Shown here piece by piece: positions 27,119 through 36,852 of a stretch of DNA of 64,000 bases. Source of the DNA: an uncultured Chryseobacterium sp. (GTDB taxonomy: Bacteria > Bacteroidota > Bacteroidia > Flavobacteriales > Weeksellaceae); assembly GCA_913775525.1 (NCBI GenBank), contig CAJYLH010000017.1, positions 1-64,000 on the forward strand, in the 5' to 3' direction. Position numbers and translations under genes: made by a program. Each line of letters opens with the position of its first letter. Position 1 is the first letter of the stretch. Below the pieces are notes generated by a model. It was not told the origin of the DNA, made no database searches, and worked only from the letters and a program-made list of their open reading frames with translations.

Positions 27119-27247
27119 AAAAATATTTTTTCTTCATCAAAAAACCTTTCTTATAAGCAATCTTAACGGAATGTTAACTATTTATTCAGATAGAAACAAT
27201 TGGAATTATTTTTCAAAAAAACTAACTTCGTAATGTAAAATGATCAT

Positions 27248-29863
27248 ATGATTGCTGAAAAACAAAGATTAGAGGATAGTAAATGGAAAAACTGGGGACC
27301 TTATGTAAGCAACCGTCAATGGGGTAATGTAAGGGAAGATTACAGTCCTAACGGAAATGCATGGCATTTTGCCAACCATAACAATGCCGAAAGCTATGCG
27401 TACCGCTGGGGTGAAGAAGGCATTGCCGGTATTTCAGATACCAAGCAGCTTTTAAGTTTTGCCCTTTCTTTCTGGAACAAGAAAGACAAGATGGTCAAAG
27501 AACGGTTTTTCGGTTTGAGCAATCCTCAGGGAAATCATGGTGAGGATATCAAAGAAGTATTTTATTATCTTGATAATACACCAACGCACAGCTATATGAA
27601 AATGGTGTATAAATATCCGATCAATGAATTCCCATATGATGACATCCTCGCAGAGAATGCCAGAAGAAATAAGAAGCAGCCGGAGTATGAAATTTTTGAT
27701 ACCGGGATTTTTGACCAGGATGAGTACTTTGACATTTTCATTGAATACTGTAAAGCTGACCATCATGATATTCTGGTGCGGGTTACGGTATGCAACAGAA
27801 GCGACCGCGATGCCCCTATTATCGTTATTCCTACCGCATGGTTCAGAAATAACTGGAAATGGGGATATAATGATTATAAAGGACAGCTGACTGCTTCGCA
27901 TGAGGGATGCATTGACGTTCACCACGACAGTATAGACATCAAAAAAATCTACTCCAGGAACATCAATGCAGAAAGCGTTTTCTGTGACAATGAAACCAAT
28001 ACACCTAAATTACAAGGGGTTGCGGATTCCGAAAAAACCTATTATAAGGATGGTATTAATCATTATATCATTCATAAAACCCCTACTGTGAATCCGGAAA
28101 AAAGGGGAACAAAAGCGTCTTTCCTGGTGGATGATACCATTAGTGCCGGAGCATCTAAAACATTTGACTTCAGGCTGTCTCCTGAAGAGCTGGATGATCC
28201 ATTCAGGGATTTTGATGACGTATTTGCTGCCAGAATTACTGAAGCGGATGAATTCTACCATGAAATCCAGAATGATGTGGTTGATGAAGATGAACTTAAT
28301 GTACAGCGGCAGGCTTTTGCCGGATTGCTCTGGAATAAACAGTTCTACCATTATAATGTCGGTAAATGGCTTAAAGGAGACCCTAACTATGATGCGCCGA
28401 GGGATTTTAGTAATTATGTAAGAAATACGGAATGGAACCATCTTCACAATAAGGACATCATTTCCATGCCGGATAAATGGGAATATCCGTGGTATGCGAC
28501 ATGGGATCTGGCCTTTCACTGTGTGCCATATGCCCTGATTGATGCTGAATTTGCTAAAGGACAGCTTCTCCTGCTTACCAAGGAATGGTATATGCATCCC
28601 AACGGACAGCTTCCCGCCTATGAATGGAACCTGAGTGATGTAAACCCTCCTGTCCATGCATGGTCGTGCTTCAGGGTTTTTAAAATTGATGAAAAACAAA
28701 ACGGAAAACCGGACCTGTTATTCCTTGAAAAGGTCTTTCAGAAACTTCTTCTCAATTTCACCTGGTGGGTGAACCGGAAAGATAAAAACGGAAAAAATAT
28801 TTTCGGTGGCGGATTCCTGGGGCTGGATAATATCGGTGCCTTCGACCGTAATATGGTTCTTAAGGACGGGCAACACCTTGAGCAGGCTGACGGAACGAGC
28901 TGGATGGCAATGTATGCCCTGAATATGATGCGTATTGCCATGGAGCTTGCGCAATATTATAAGGTCTATGAAGATATGGCCATCAAGTTTTTCGAGCATT
29001 ATCTCTATATCGCTGAGGCGATGGAAAACCTGGGCGACGGAACCAAGGGGCTCTGGAATGAAGAAGACGGATTTTTCTATGATGTTCTGCAACTCGGAAA
29101 CGGGGAAAGTGTTTCACTGAAACTGAGAAGCATTGTGGGTCTTATTCCATTGTTTGCAGTGGAAATCATTGAACATAAATTGCTGGAAAACATGCCTAAT
29201 TTCCGTGAAAGGATGGATTGGGTACTGAAAAACAAACCGGAACTGACTAAACTTGTTTCCCACTGGGATGAGGAAGGCCAGGGAAGGAAGCATCTGATGA
29301 GCATCCTGCGCAAAAACAGGCTTACCAAAGTACTTGACCGTATGTTAGATGAAAATGAGTTTCTGAGCACCTACGGGATCCGTGCGATGTCTAAGGTCTA
29401 TGAAGAAAAACCTTTTGTGTTCTCCGTACACGGAACGGATAATGTTGTATATTATACACCTGCTGAAAGTGACAGCCGTATGTTTGGCGGAAACAGTAAC
29501 TGGAGGGGCCCGATCTGGTTCCCGATTAACTTCCTTATTGTAGAAAGCCTGCAGCGTTTCCATTACTATTACGGAAGCAGCCTGAAAGTGGAACTTCCTA
29601 CCGGAAGCGGTAATAAAAAAGACCTTGATGAAGTGGCCCAGAATATCAGCAACAGGCTTTGTTCAATATTCCTGAAAGATGATACAGGGCAACGCCCATT
29701 TAACGGAGGGAATACGAAATTCAACCATGATGAACATTTCAAAAACTATATTATGTTCTACGAATATTTCCATGGAGATAATGGCCGTGGCGTTGGTGCA
29801 TCACATCAAACAGGCTGGACAGCTACGGTAGCTAAACTTATGAAACCAAAGCTCTCCGTTTAA
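27248..29863 (+). CDS. GH63/MGH1-type glucosidase-like protein
   Basis: An 871-residue protein without a signal peptide. It matches the large cytosolic MGH1-like (GH63-related, (alpha/alpha)6 barrel) glycoside hydrolases found across bacteria and annotated as glucosidase. Recognisable segments: ERFFGLSNPQGNHGEDIKE near 90, the central barrel start FHYNVGKWLKGD, TWDLAFHCVPYALIDAEFAKGQL, LPAYEWNLSDVNPPVHAW, EQADGTSWMAMYALNM, and NSNWRGPIWFPINFLI near the C-terminus. Substrate is probably an alpha-glucoside such as mannosylglycerate/glucosylglycerate or a disaccharide; this cannot be decided here. Monocistronic, with terminator downstream. Confidence 0.8.
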   Translation: MIAEKQRLEDSKWKNWGPYVSNRQWGNVREDYSPNGNAWHFANHNNAESYAYRWGEEGIAGISDTKQLLSFALSFWNKKDKMVKERFFGLSNPQGNHGEDIKEVFYYLDNTPTHSYMKMVYKYPINEFPYDDILAENARRNKKQPEYEIFDTGIFDQDEYFDIFIEYCKADHHDILVRVTVCNRSDRDAPIIVIPTAWFRNNWKWGYNDYKGQLTASHEGCIDVHHDSIDIKKIYSRNINAESVFCDNETNTPKLQGVADSEKTYYKDGINHYIIHKTPTVNPEKRGTKASFLVDDTISAGASKTFDFRLSPEELDDPFRDFDDVFAARITEADEFYHEIQNDVVDEDELNVQRQAFAGLLWNKQFYHYNVGKWLKGDPNYDAPRDFSNYVRNTEWNHLHNKDIISMPDKWEYPWYATWDLAFHCVPYALIDAEFAKGQLLLLTKEWYMHPNGQLPAYEWNLSDVNPPVHAWSCFRVFKIDEKQNGKPDLLFLEKVFQKLLLNFTWWVNRKDKNGKNIFGGGFLGLDNIGAFDRNMVLKDGQHLEQADGTSWMAMYALNMMRIAMELAQYYKVYEDMAIKFFEHYLYIAEAMENLGDGTKGLWNEEDGFFYDVLQLGNGESVSLKLRSIVGLIPLFAVEIIEHKLLENMPNFRERMDWVLKNKPELTKLVSHWDEEGQGRKHLMSILRKNRLTKVLDRMLDENEFLSTYGIRAMSKVYEEKPFVFSVHGTDNVVYYTPAESDSRMFGGNSNWRGPIWFPINFLIVESLQRFHYYYGSSLKVELPTGSGNKKDLDEVAQNISNRLCSIFLKDDTGQRPFNGGNTKFNHDEHFKNYIMFYEYFHGDNGRGVGASHQTGWTATVAKLMKPKLSV

Positions 29864-29891
29864 TCTGCATTAAAATATATTATCAATACCA

Positions 29892-29923
29892 AAACTGCCT
29901 TGAAATTTTAAGGCAGTTTTTTA
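29892..29923 (+). terminator. Terminator of the glucosidase gene
   Basis: AACTGCCTT, an 8-base loop and AAGGCAGTT followed by TTTTATTT, about 30 bases after the stop codon. Confidence 0.88.
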
Positions 29924-30065
29924 TTTACAACAAAATAAATGTACAATAAACACTAAACAAACACAGGGCTGATATTACTTATTTTTAATATTAATCAGAA
30001 ATAAATTTTGAATTATCTTCAACAAATACCTACATTAGCATAACAATTTAAAAAATAAATCTTCT

Positions 30066-31763
30066 ATGAAAGGAAAACTATTCCCTATTGCGGGCATTGC
30101 TCTTTTAAGCCTTGCCTTCACTTCCGCTAAGGCACAACAATACCAGACTATACCCTTAAGCGGGTTTAATGCTGATGTTATTGCCAATGGTGTAGGATCT
30201 TCTGCTGCTTCGACCAACAATGATGTAGATGGTGTAAACTATGCATTTGTTTCTAAGGATTTCCAGCTCACGGCATCCAGCACAGCATTGACTTACGGAC
30301 TTCCCACTAACGGACTGATTAATTCCGCAGCAGCATCACCGGCAGGATTGAGCTATCAGCTGGCTTCCTACAGTGGAAACAACTCATTAAGGCTATTGAA
30401 TGTAGGTGATAACGGTACTTTAACATTTACAACCCCTAAGGCAGCAGTCAACCTTTACATGCTGGCTTCATCCGGAAGTGGTGCAAGCAAGGTAGATGTA
30501 GTGGTTAATTTTTCTGATACTACATCACAGACTTTTTCAGCAATAGATATTTCAGACTGGTATGGAGGCAGTAATTTTGCCATCCAGGGTATCGGAAGGA
30601 TCAAAAAAACGACGGACGATTTAGAGGCTGACGCATCCAACCCGAGGCTGTATCAGATTCCTCTGGCGATAAGCGCTGCAAACCAGTCCAAAACCATTCA
30701 GAGTGTTAAAGTAACGAAAGTACAACCACTACCATCTGGTACTACTGTAGGAAATATCCCTAATATCTTTGCATTCTCGGCAGATGTATACAATTCCTGC
30801 CCTATGCCTACCAATTTGGCTTCCACAACGACGATGACCGGCGCAACCATCAACTGGACAGCCCCTTCAAGCGCTCCGGCTTCAGGGTATCAGTATTACA
30901 TGAGTACTTCTGCTACGGCACCTACAGCCACAACCACACCTACAGGAAGTACAGCAGCAGGAGTTACCACTGCTACGGTAGGCAGTTTAACTACCGGACA
31001 AACCTATTATTTCTGGGTACGTTCAAACTGCGGGTCTACACAGAGCTACTGGACAATGACCCAGTTTACACCCGGACAAGTATCCGCAACTTATACTGCA
31101 GGGGACATCAGTACGTTATTTGCCAGTGCTGCATCGATTACCACTACATCCACTACTACCTGTCCCGGAGCGCTCACAATCAGTGTGCCTGCAGGTTACA
31201 AGATTAAAGCGACCAATGTTTCATATACCATGTCAACGGCATCTAACGGATACATGGAAGAACAGAGAAGTATTTTGGCGTGCACAACCAATAATACAAC
31301 AGAAACATCTGTAACATCAGGCTCAGGAGGTTCAGGAGGTACATATTCTTATAACAGGACCGGACTTACACTGGCCAATAACCTTACCGGAAATGTTAAT
31401 TTTGAACTGAGAGCATGGAGAACCTACGGAGGCTCGGGCTGCAATGCTACGTATAATAAAGTAGACAACAATACGTTTAAAATTACCGTAACTCTTGAAC
31501 CATTGCAATTAGCGACCAGTGAAGTTAAGGCATCCGCCAGAGAGCGTATCGCTTACCCTAACCCATTTGTGGATGCGGTTACTATTGAGAAAGCAAACGA
31601 TGTAAAAACGGCAACCATCACAGACCTTTCCGGCATTACGGTAAGAACCATAGAAAAACCGGCCTCTACATTACATTTAGGAGATCTGAAGACAGGCGTT
31701 TACATCCTGACTTTAACCATGAAGGACGGGGCTGTAAAAAGCTCAAAAATGATCAAGAAATAA
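30066..31763 (+). CDS. T9SS-secreted protein with fibronectin type III domain and type A sorting domain
   Basis: A 565-residue protein with a signal peptide (to about residue 24, TSAKAQQ). An N-terminal beta domain (25-245) is followed by a fibronectin III domain (about 247-338, CPMPTNLASTTTMTGATINWTA-like start, YYFWVRSNCG end), a third Ser/Thr-rich beta domain (about 345-480), and a C-terminal T9SS type A sorting domain (490-565; YPNPFVDAVTIE, LKTGVYILTL, SKMIKK). Thr/Ser-rich composition suggests an extracellular adhesin-like or structural protein. No catalytic site recognised. Own terminator at 31789-31817. Confidence 0.82.
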   Translation: MKGKLFPIAGIALLSLAFTSAKAQQYQTIPLSGFNADVIANGVGSSAASTNNDVDGVNYAFVSKDFQLTASSTALTYGLPTNGLINSAAASPAGLSYQLASYSGNNSLRLLNVGDNGTLTFTTPKAAVNLYMLASSGSGASKVDVVVNFSDTTSQTFSAIDISDWYGGSNFAIQGIGRIKKTTDDLEADASNPRLYQIPLAISAANQSKTIQSVKVTKVQPLPSGTTVGNIPNIFAFSADVYNSCPMPTNLASTTTMTGATINWTAPSSAPASGYQYYMSTSATAPTATTTPTGSTAAGVTTATVGSLTTGQTYYFWVRSNCGSTQSYWTMTQFTPGQVSATYTAGDISTLFASAASITTTSTTTCPGALTISVPAGYKIKATNVSYTMSTASNGYMEEQRSILACTTNNTTETSVTSGSGGSGGTYSYNRTGLTLANNLTGNVNFELRAWRTYGGSGCNATYNKVDNNTFKITVTLEPLQLATSEVKASARERIAYPNPFVDAVTIEKANDVKTATITDLSGITVRTIEKPASTLHLGDLKTGVYILTLTMKDGAVKSSKMIKK

Positions 31764-31788
31764 TAACCTGTATATAATACACAGTGAA

Positions 31789-31817
31789 GAACCCGGGCCA
31801 TTGCATGGCCCGGGTTC
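31789..31817 (+). terminator. Strong hairpin terminator
   Basis: GAACCCGGGCCA and TGGCCCGGGTTC form a GC-rich 12-bp stem with a 5-base loop, followed by TGTTTTAT. It lies between the converging T9SS and OsmC genes. Confidence 0.88.
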
Positions 31818-31842
31818 TGTTTTATCGTTATAAAAAGATCCG

Positions 31843-32262
31843 TCAGACTTTCTCTCCGTTGACGGACACTTCATAGCTGATCGCTACATTCGGTTCCAGA
31901 GTTTTGGAGACTGAACAGTACTTTTCAAATGACAGTTCCGCTGCTTTCAGGGCTTTCTTAGGATCAATATTTCCTTCCAGCATGAACTTAACGAGGATGG
32001 ATTTAAAAGGCTTCGCATCTTCTACAACAATCCTTTCCCCTTCTACTTCAGCAGAAAAGCCGGTAATTTCCTGTCTCTGTTTCTTCAGGATAGAAACCAC
32101 GTCAATGCCGCTACAGCCGGCCACAGCCATCAGCATGCTTTCCATGGGAGATACTCCCTTAGCTCCCGGTTGTGTTGTATTGTCCAACAGAATAGAGTTC
32201 CCTTGGGCATTGGTACATTGGAATAAATAATCATCATTAATTCTGTTCAGCGTTATTTTCAT
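31843..32262 (-). CDS. OsmC/Ohr family protein
   Basis: A 139-residue OsmC-like protein; members are thiol peroxidases acting on organic hydroperoxides, or of unknown YhfA-type function. The redox cysteine lies in MLMAVAGCSGIDVV near 50-58, and a second Cys in EKYCSVSKTL near 115-120, the normal OsmC pair. The start is the ATG at 32262 (MKITLNR), since the longer frame adds ten residues without support. It stands between a T9SS gene and the DUF58 gene. Confidence 0.9.
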   Translation of the reverse strand: MKITLNRINDDYLFQCTNAQGNSILLDNTTQPGAKGVSPMESMLMAVAGCSGIDVVSILKKQRQEITGFSAEVEGERIVVEDAKPFKSILVKFMLEGNIDPKKALKAAELSFEKYCSVSKTLEPNVAISYEVSVNGEKV

Positions 32263-32322
32263 TGTTCTGATTTTAAGGTAATACAAAAGCAAAATTGGTT
32301 TGTCCTGCTTATACAGGCAAAG

Positions 32323-33645
32323 TTAGAGAATTCCTCTCGCTTTTATCTCAAGGTATTTGTTGATGACATCAACATTCAGGTTTTCAGGTAGGGTATATAC
32401 CGTGTAAATTCCGTATTTACGAAGTTCCTGAATGATCAGCTTCTTTTCAAACTCAAATTTTTCAGCTACGATTTCATCGTATATTTCCTGCATACTTTCA
32501 GGATTGCCGTTCAACAAAGTCTGCAGTTCTCCATTCTTAAAGAAGACGATGACCAACAAATGGTTCCGGGCAATTCCCCTGAGGTATTTCATCTGCCGGT
32601 TCAGGCCATCCAGCGTTTCAAAATTGGTAAAAAGCAGGATCAGGCTCCTTTGATTCAGGGTGTATTTAACATCCTGGTAGAGGCGGCTGAAATCACTTTC
32701 AAAGAAATCGGTTTTAATATTGTACAGGGCTTCTGAGATTTTTCTCAGCTGCCCGGATTTGTTGTCGGCCGCAATTTTGTTCTCCGTTTTCTTGGAAAAG
32801 GTCATCATTCCCGCGCGGTCTCCTTTTTTAAGGATGATGTGTGAAAGTGCCATAGTTGCGTTGATGGAATAATCCAGCAGGCTCAGCCCTTTGAACGGCA
32901 TCTTCATGGTTCTTCCGGTATCGATCAGCATAAAGATACGCTGCGATTTTTCATCCTGAAACTGATTGACCATTAACCGGTTAGTCTTTGAGGTAGCCTT
33001 CCAGTTGATGGTCCTGATGTCATCACCGGGAACATATTCCTTAATCTGCTCGAATTCCATGGTATGCCCCAGCTTCCTGATCCTTTTGATCCCGCCCAAT
33101 AAAAATTCGCTTTGCAGGGCCATCAGTTCATATTTTCGGAGATGGATGAATGAAGGGTAGGCAGGCAGCAAAGCGCCTTTCTGGAATGTGAACCGCTTGG
33201 AAATAAAGCCTACCGGTGATGAAGCATATATATTCAAATTTCCGAAGCTGTATTCTCCCCTTTCCTTAGGTTCGAGAATATACTGGAAATACGTATTCCT
33301 TCCGGGCTCAATCTGCTTTTCAATCAGGAAATCCCTTTTCTGAAACTGAAATGGTATTTCATCAATCACTTTTACGTTAAGCGTAAAATTATAGTTATTC
33401 CTGATGTCTACTTTCACAGGATTCTCATCGCCATTGGACAGTTTTTCCGGAAGGATCCTCTGGGCTGAGATCCCATTTTTCGCATTGAACAGCAGAAGGC
33501 ATTCTACCATAGCCGTAAAAAAGCAGAGTAAGAGAAGGATATGTGCCACCCACATTAAGAACGGAAAGAAAAATGCAAAAACATACAGGATCCCCACTCC
33601 GATGAGCGCGAAAAAAAAGCGTGTATTGATATAGAGGTTTTTCAT
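32323..33645 (-). CDS. DUF58 domain protein of the MoxR cluster
   Basis: A 440-residue membrane protein with two N-terminal transmembrane segments (about 8-45) and a large soluble part containing the DUF58 motif (KEYVPGDDIRTINWKAT near 205-220), followed by a vWA-like fold (IFMLIDTGRTMKMP). DUF58 proteins are encoded with MoxR AAA+ ATPases, and the pair is thought to work in chaperone-like maturation of envelope or metal-binding proteins. Last gene of the six-gene minus-strand cluster, 127 bases after the MoxR gene. Confidence 0.9.
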   Translation of the reverse strand: MKNLYINTRFFFALIGVGILYVFAFFFPFLMWVAHILLLLCFFTAMVECLLLFNAKNGISAQRILPEKLSNGDENPVKVDIRNNYNFTLNVKVIDEIPFQFQKRDFLIEKQIEPGRNTYFQYILEPKERGEYSFGNLNIYASSPVGFISKRFTFQKGALLPAYPSFIHLRKYELMALQSEFLLGGIKRIRKLGHTMEFEQIKEYVPGDDIRTINWKATSKTNRLMVNQFQDEKSQRIFMLIDTGRTMKMPFKGLSLLDYSINATMALSHIILKKGDRAGMMTFSKKTENKIAADNKSGQLRKISEALYNIKTDFFESDFSRLYQDVKYTLNQRSLILLFTNFETLDGLNRQMKYLRGIARNHLLVIVFFKNGELQTLLNGNPESMQEIYDEIVAEKFEFEKKLIIQELRKYGIYTVYTLPENLNVDVINKYLEIKARGIL

Positions 33646-33772
33646 TTTTCAAAGGTCGGTTTGTAGGCTATAAGCATACATTAAATTAAGTCTGCAATTA
33701 TTATAAAACAGCAGGAAAAGGGTAAGTATAAATGATTCTGGCGTTCGCAATACAGTTCTCCCCGCTTCCGTA

Positions 33773-34804
33773 TTATCTTGGAATCTCAATTCCCTCCAAA
33801 ATCTGCCTTATGATTTCATCAGCCGTTAGCCCTTCCATTTCTCTTTCAGGCGATACAATCACCCGGTGTCTCAGGACAGCATAACTGGCTTCTTTAATAT
33901 CTTCCGGAGTTACAAAATCCCTTCCTCTCAGAGCCGCAAATGCTTTTGATGCAGTGAGTAATGCCAAGCTTGCCCTAGGAGATGCTCCCAGATACAGGAA
34001 TTGATTTTCTCTTGTGTTGACGGTAATTTTAGCAATATATTCTATCAGCTGGGACTCTACAATGATTTCCTTCACCAGTTTCTGGTAGTTTTTCAGCTGT
34101 CCGGCTGAAATAACCCGGTTTACCGCTTCTGTTTTGTCTTCAGCTTTGTTGTGGTGTTGATTCCTGATGATTTCGATTTCCTGTTGAAGATCAGGGTAAC
34201 TGACATTAATTTTAAACAGAAAACGGTCCAGCTGTGCCTCCGGAAGCCTGTAGGTTCCCTCATGTTCGATAGGGTTCTGGGTAGCTACGACCAGGAAAGG
34301 CTCTTCCATCGAATAACGCGTTCCATCCATCGTGACCTGTCTTTCTTCCATAACCTCAAACAGCGCTGCCTGCGTTTTTGCAGGGGACCGGTTGATCTCG
34401 TCAATCAGGATGAAGTTTGAAAAAACAGGACCCTGCTTAAATTCAAATTCAGAAGTTTTAACATTGAATACCGATGTTCCCAGAATATCTGAAGGCATGA
34501 GGTCCGGAGTAAACTGAATCCTGCTGAATCCCACATCAATGGTTTTGGCCAGCAATTTAGCTGTGATGGTTTTGGCTACTCCCGGAACGCCCTCAATAAG
34601 TACATGCCCGTTAGACAGCAGTGCTGCCAGGAGGTGTTCAATCATACTCTCCTGCCCGACGATCACTTTTGAAATTTCATGTTTCACTTTCTCCAGGCTT
34701 GCCCGAAGTTCGATCATATCAATTCTTGTCTCAAACTGATTGTCATTGTTATCCGGTAAGGCAGGCTGCCCGGATTCCGGATTCAGGTTTTCAATATTGT
34801 CCAT
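33773..34804 (-). CDS. MoxR-family AAA+ ATPase
   Basis: A 343-residue MoxR ATPase, presumed to remodel or insert cofactors into a partner protein with the help of a vWA/DUF58 protein. Walker A is GVPGVAKT at 72-79, Walker B FILIDEINR near 135, sensor/arginine-finger segment TYRLPEAQLDRFLF, and the C-terminal lid ASPRASLALLTASKAFAALRGRDFV. Length and motifs are normal for the family. Followed by the DUF58 gene. Confidence 0.95.
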   Translation of the reverse strand: MDNIENLNPESGQPALPDNNDNQFETRIDMIELRASLEKVKHEISKVIVGQESMIEHLLAALLSNGHVLIEGVPGVAKTITAKLLAKTIDVGFSRIQFTPDLMPSDILGTSVFNVKTSEFEFKQGPVFSNFILIDEINRSPAKTQAALFEVMEERQVTMDGTRYSMEEPFLVVATQNPIEHEGTYRLPEAQLDRFLFKINVSYPDLQQEIEIIRNQHHNKAEDKTEAVNRVISAGQLKNYQKLVKEIIVESQLIEYIAKITVNTRENQFLYLGASPRASLALLTASKAFAALRGRDFVTPEDIKEASYAVLRHRVIVSPEREMEGLTADEIIRQILEGIEIPR

Positions 34805-34877
34805 ATGATATTTTTTTCTGCAGCGGTGTAGGATGTCCGGCGATCCATTATTCTACTTTCGCGCTGCTATTGTTATG

Positions 34878-36038
34878 TTATTTTAAAATCTTATCCAGAA
34901 GTGCATTCATTTTCGCGAGGTCTTCCTTCATCACCGCAGCATAGGGGTCCTGCCCCTTCTTAATGAGCGCAACGGCTTCCTGAATCATTTCTATAGGCTT
35001 CCCGGTTTTCAGCTGAAGTTTTTTAATAAACTCCTCATCCAGATGCTGGGTATCTATCAGCAGGTCCATCCTTACTCTGTTCAGGAAATACTGTGCTTTT
35101 TTGCCCATCATATCGTGGAAATCGCCCTCCTGAAGATACAGATTCCCGATGCTCCTGATAAAGTCAACGGACGTATTCTTCAGTGGCTCTACGACCGGGA
35201 TAATCCGCTGTTTCCTTTTTACATTAAATAAGATGAACAGCAGCATTCCGCCCAGGAATACCCACCATGCATATTTCAGTGCAGGATTAGAGAGGATGAA
35301 CCGCATGAAAAACTGCGATTTCCCGCCGGCACTGCTTTCAATAAACCATACCGTTTCCCGGTCTTTAAGGTAAGAGAGTACATCTTCAGCATATTTGGTA
35401 TTCCCTCTTTTCAAAAGGTAATAGTTGGTCAGGAAAAGTGGTTCACAGTGAACATATACGGTTCCTTTCCCAAATTTGGCCTTAATGAAATTCACCTGAT
35501 CCGAATTGTTTTTTTCAACCGTTTTCCCCAGGACTTCAACACCGGGCTTTATGAAGGTAAAGCCTTTACCGGAAGGAAACTTGTCCAGCTTTATGAAATC
35601 ATTCTGATAGGCCTTATCGGTAAGTTTCAGCACATTCTGTTCTTCGAAAGACAATTGCGAATCATAAAACCCGATACTGTCTGATATTTCTTTTGGCATG
35701 CTGCTTACAATCAGCATGGCATCTGCTCCTTCACTGACCTGGTCCAGGATTGCTTTCCAGGATTCGGCGTCTACACTTTTCTCTATGATCAGGATATTAT
35801 GACCGCCTTTTGTATGTTCATTATAATAATCATATGGGGTCTCTTCTATTTTTTTTAGATCATTTCCGAATAGTCCTTTGGCTTCTTTACCGAATACAAA
35901 AAGCCCGAAGGGTGATTTTTTATCGACATCAAAGTTTTTACGCCAGTCTGTCGTTTCTTTTTTATTCACTTCAAACAATGCCAGGATCACCATGATGATG
36001 ATGAAGATATAAGCATATATTTTGAAAGTTTTGTTCAT
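34878..36038 (-). CDS. DUF4350 domain protein
   Basis: A 386-residue protein with an N-terminal membrane anchor (about 5-22), an extracytoplasmic domain of about 200 residues (the DUF4350 region, FGVFVFGKEAKGLF-like start, IVEKSVDAESW) and a second transmembrane segment near 260-280. DUF4350 proteins recur in the MoxR/DUF58/DUF4129 cluster. Role unknown; probably a membrane partner of the MoxR system. Starts 16 bases after the stop codon of DUF4129. Confidence 0.8.
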   Translation of the reverse strand: MNKTFKIYAYIFIIIMVILALFEVNKKETTDWRKNFDVDKKSPFGLFVFGKEAKGLFGNDLKKIEETPYDYYNEHTKGGHNILIIEKSVDAESWKAILDQVSEGADAMLIVSSMPKEISDSIGFYDSQLSFEEQNVLKLTDKAYQNDFIKLDKFPSGKGFTFIKPGVEVLGKTVEKNNSDQVNFIKAKFGKGTVYVHCEPLFLTNYYLLKRGNTKYAEDVLSYLKDRETVWFIESSAGGKSQFFMRFILSNPALKYAWWVFLGGMLLFILFNVKRKQRIIPVVEPLKNTSVDFIRSIGNLYLQEGDFHDMMGKKAQYFLNRVRMDLLIDTQHLDEEFIKKLQLKTGKPIEMIQEAVALIKKGQDPYAAVMKEDLAKMNALLDKILK

Positions 36039-36054
36039 GTGGAAACAGGTTAGA

Positions 36055-36852
36055 TTACGGATTAAATGACTGGTACTGTTGCCGGAATTTCATATAGCTT
36101 TCCCGGTCAATACTGAATTCACCATACCATACATAGTCAAAAACATATGAAAGTGCAGAGAAATCACTTTTAATATGAGGCGCTTTAAGCTCTGAGACAT
36201 AATCTTTATTGGTCTTCTCCGGATTCCAGACAATCAGTTTTTTATCACTCAGTTTTTTCAGGGCAAAAAGGAACTGGTACCGGATAGCAGAACGGAAATC
36301 ACCCGCTGCTTCAAAGTCGGCGATACTCTTGGGAAAATTAATTTCATGAATGTTTTCATGAAGCTCTTCCTGATTGATCTGAATCTTGCGGTTTTTCCTG
36401 CTGAAGAAAAAGCCCCCGTTCTTTACCAGGATATACCGGATAATAAAATACAGCAGCAGCCCTACCAGGATGATCGCAAATAGGCGTATCAGGATCCCCG
36501 CTATATTTGCAGAACCGGAGAATACCTTTTGGCCGAAGATTCCCTGCAAGATCCTGTAAATTTTAGCCATCAATTTCTGCCAGAATGATTCTCTGGGCTT
36601 CGTTATGGAATAATCAAATTCACTCCCTTTGTACCGTTGCTGAAGATTGGCCCGGAATTTTTTAGGGTATAATGTATTTTCAGTAACAGGATTTTGTACG
36701 AGCACAGAATCTGCCAGGTTCATATTCCTGTAATGCCCTGTATTGAGTGAATCCACATAGGCTTCCGCTGCAGGAGGCATGCTGTCCCGTTCCTGAGCAG
36801 ATGCATACCCGGATGAGCAAAAAACCAACAGGCAGATCAGGACTTTATTCAT
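36055..36852 (-). CDS. DUF4129 domain protein
   Basis: A 265-residue exported or membrane protein with a signal sequence (to about residue 20, YASAQE), one transmembrane segment near 120-145 and a C-terminal cytosolic DUF4129 domain (IRYQFLFALKKLSDKKLI ... WYGEFSIDRESYMKF). The start is the ATG at 36852, overlapping the upstream gene by eight bases. Part of the MoxR cluster; in other phyla DUF4129 is found fused to transglutaminase domains of the same systems. Confidence 0.85.
   Translation of the reverse strand: MNKVLICLLVFCSSGYASAQERDSMPPAAEAYVDSLNTGHYRNMNLADSVLVQNPVTENTLYPKKFRANLQQRYKGSEFDYSITKPRESFWQKLMAKIYRILQGIFGQKVFSGSANIAGILIRLFAIILVGLLLYFIIRYILVKNGGFFFSRKNRKIQINQEELHENIHEINFPKSIADFEAAGDFRSAIRYQFLFALKKLSDKKLIVWNPEKTNKDYVSELKAPHIKSDFSALSYVFDYVWYGEFSIDRESYMKFRQQYQSFNP

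Noticed and set aside
27452..27925. 157-codon antisense frame inside the glucosidase gene
   Set aside because: It lies fully within a well-supported gene, has no start signals and its composition fits a mirror frame.
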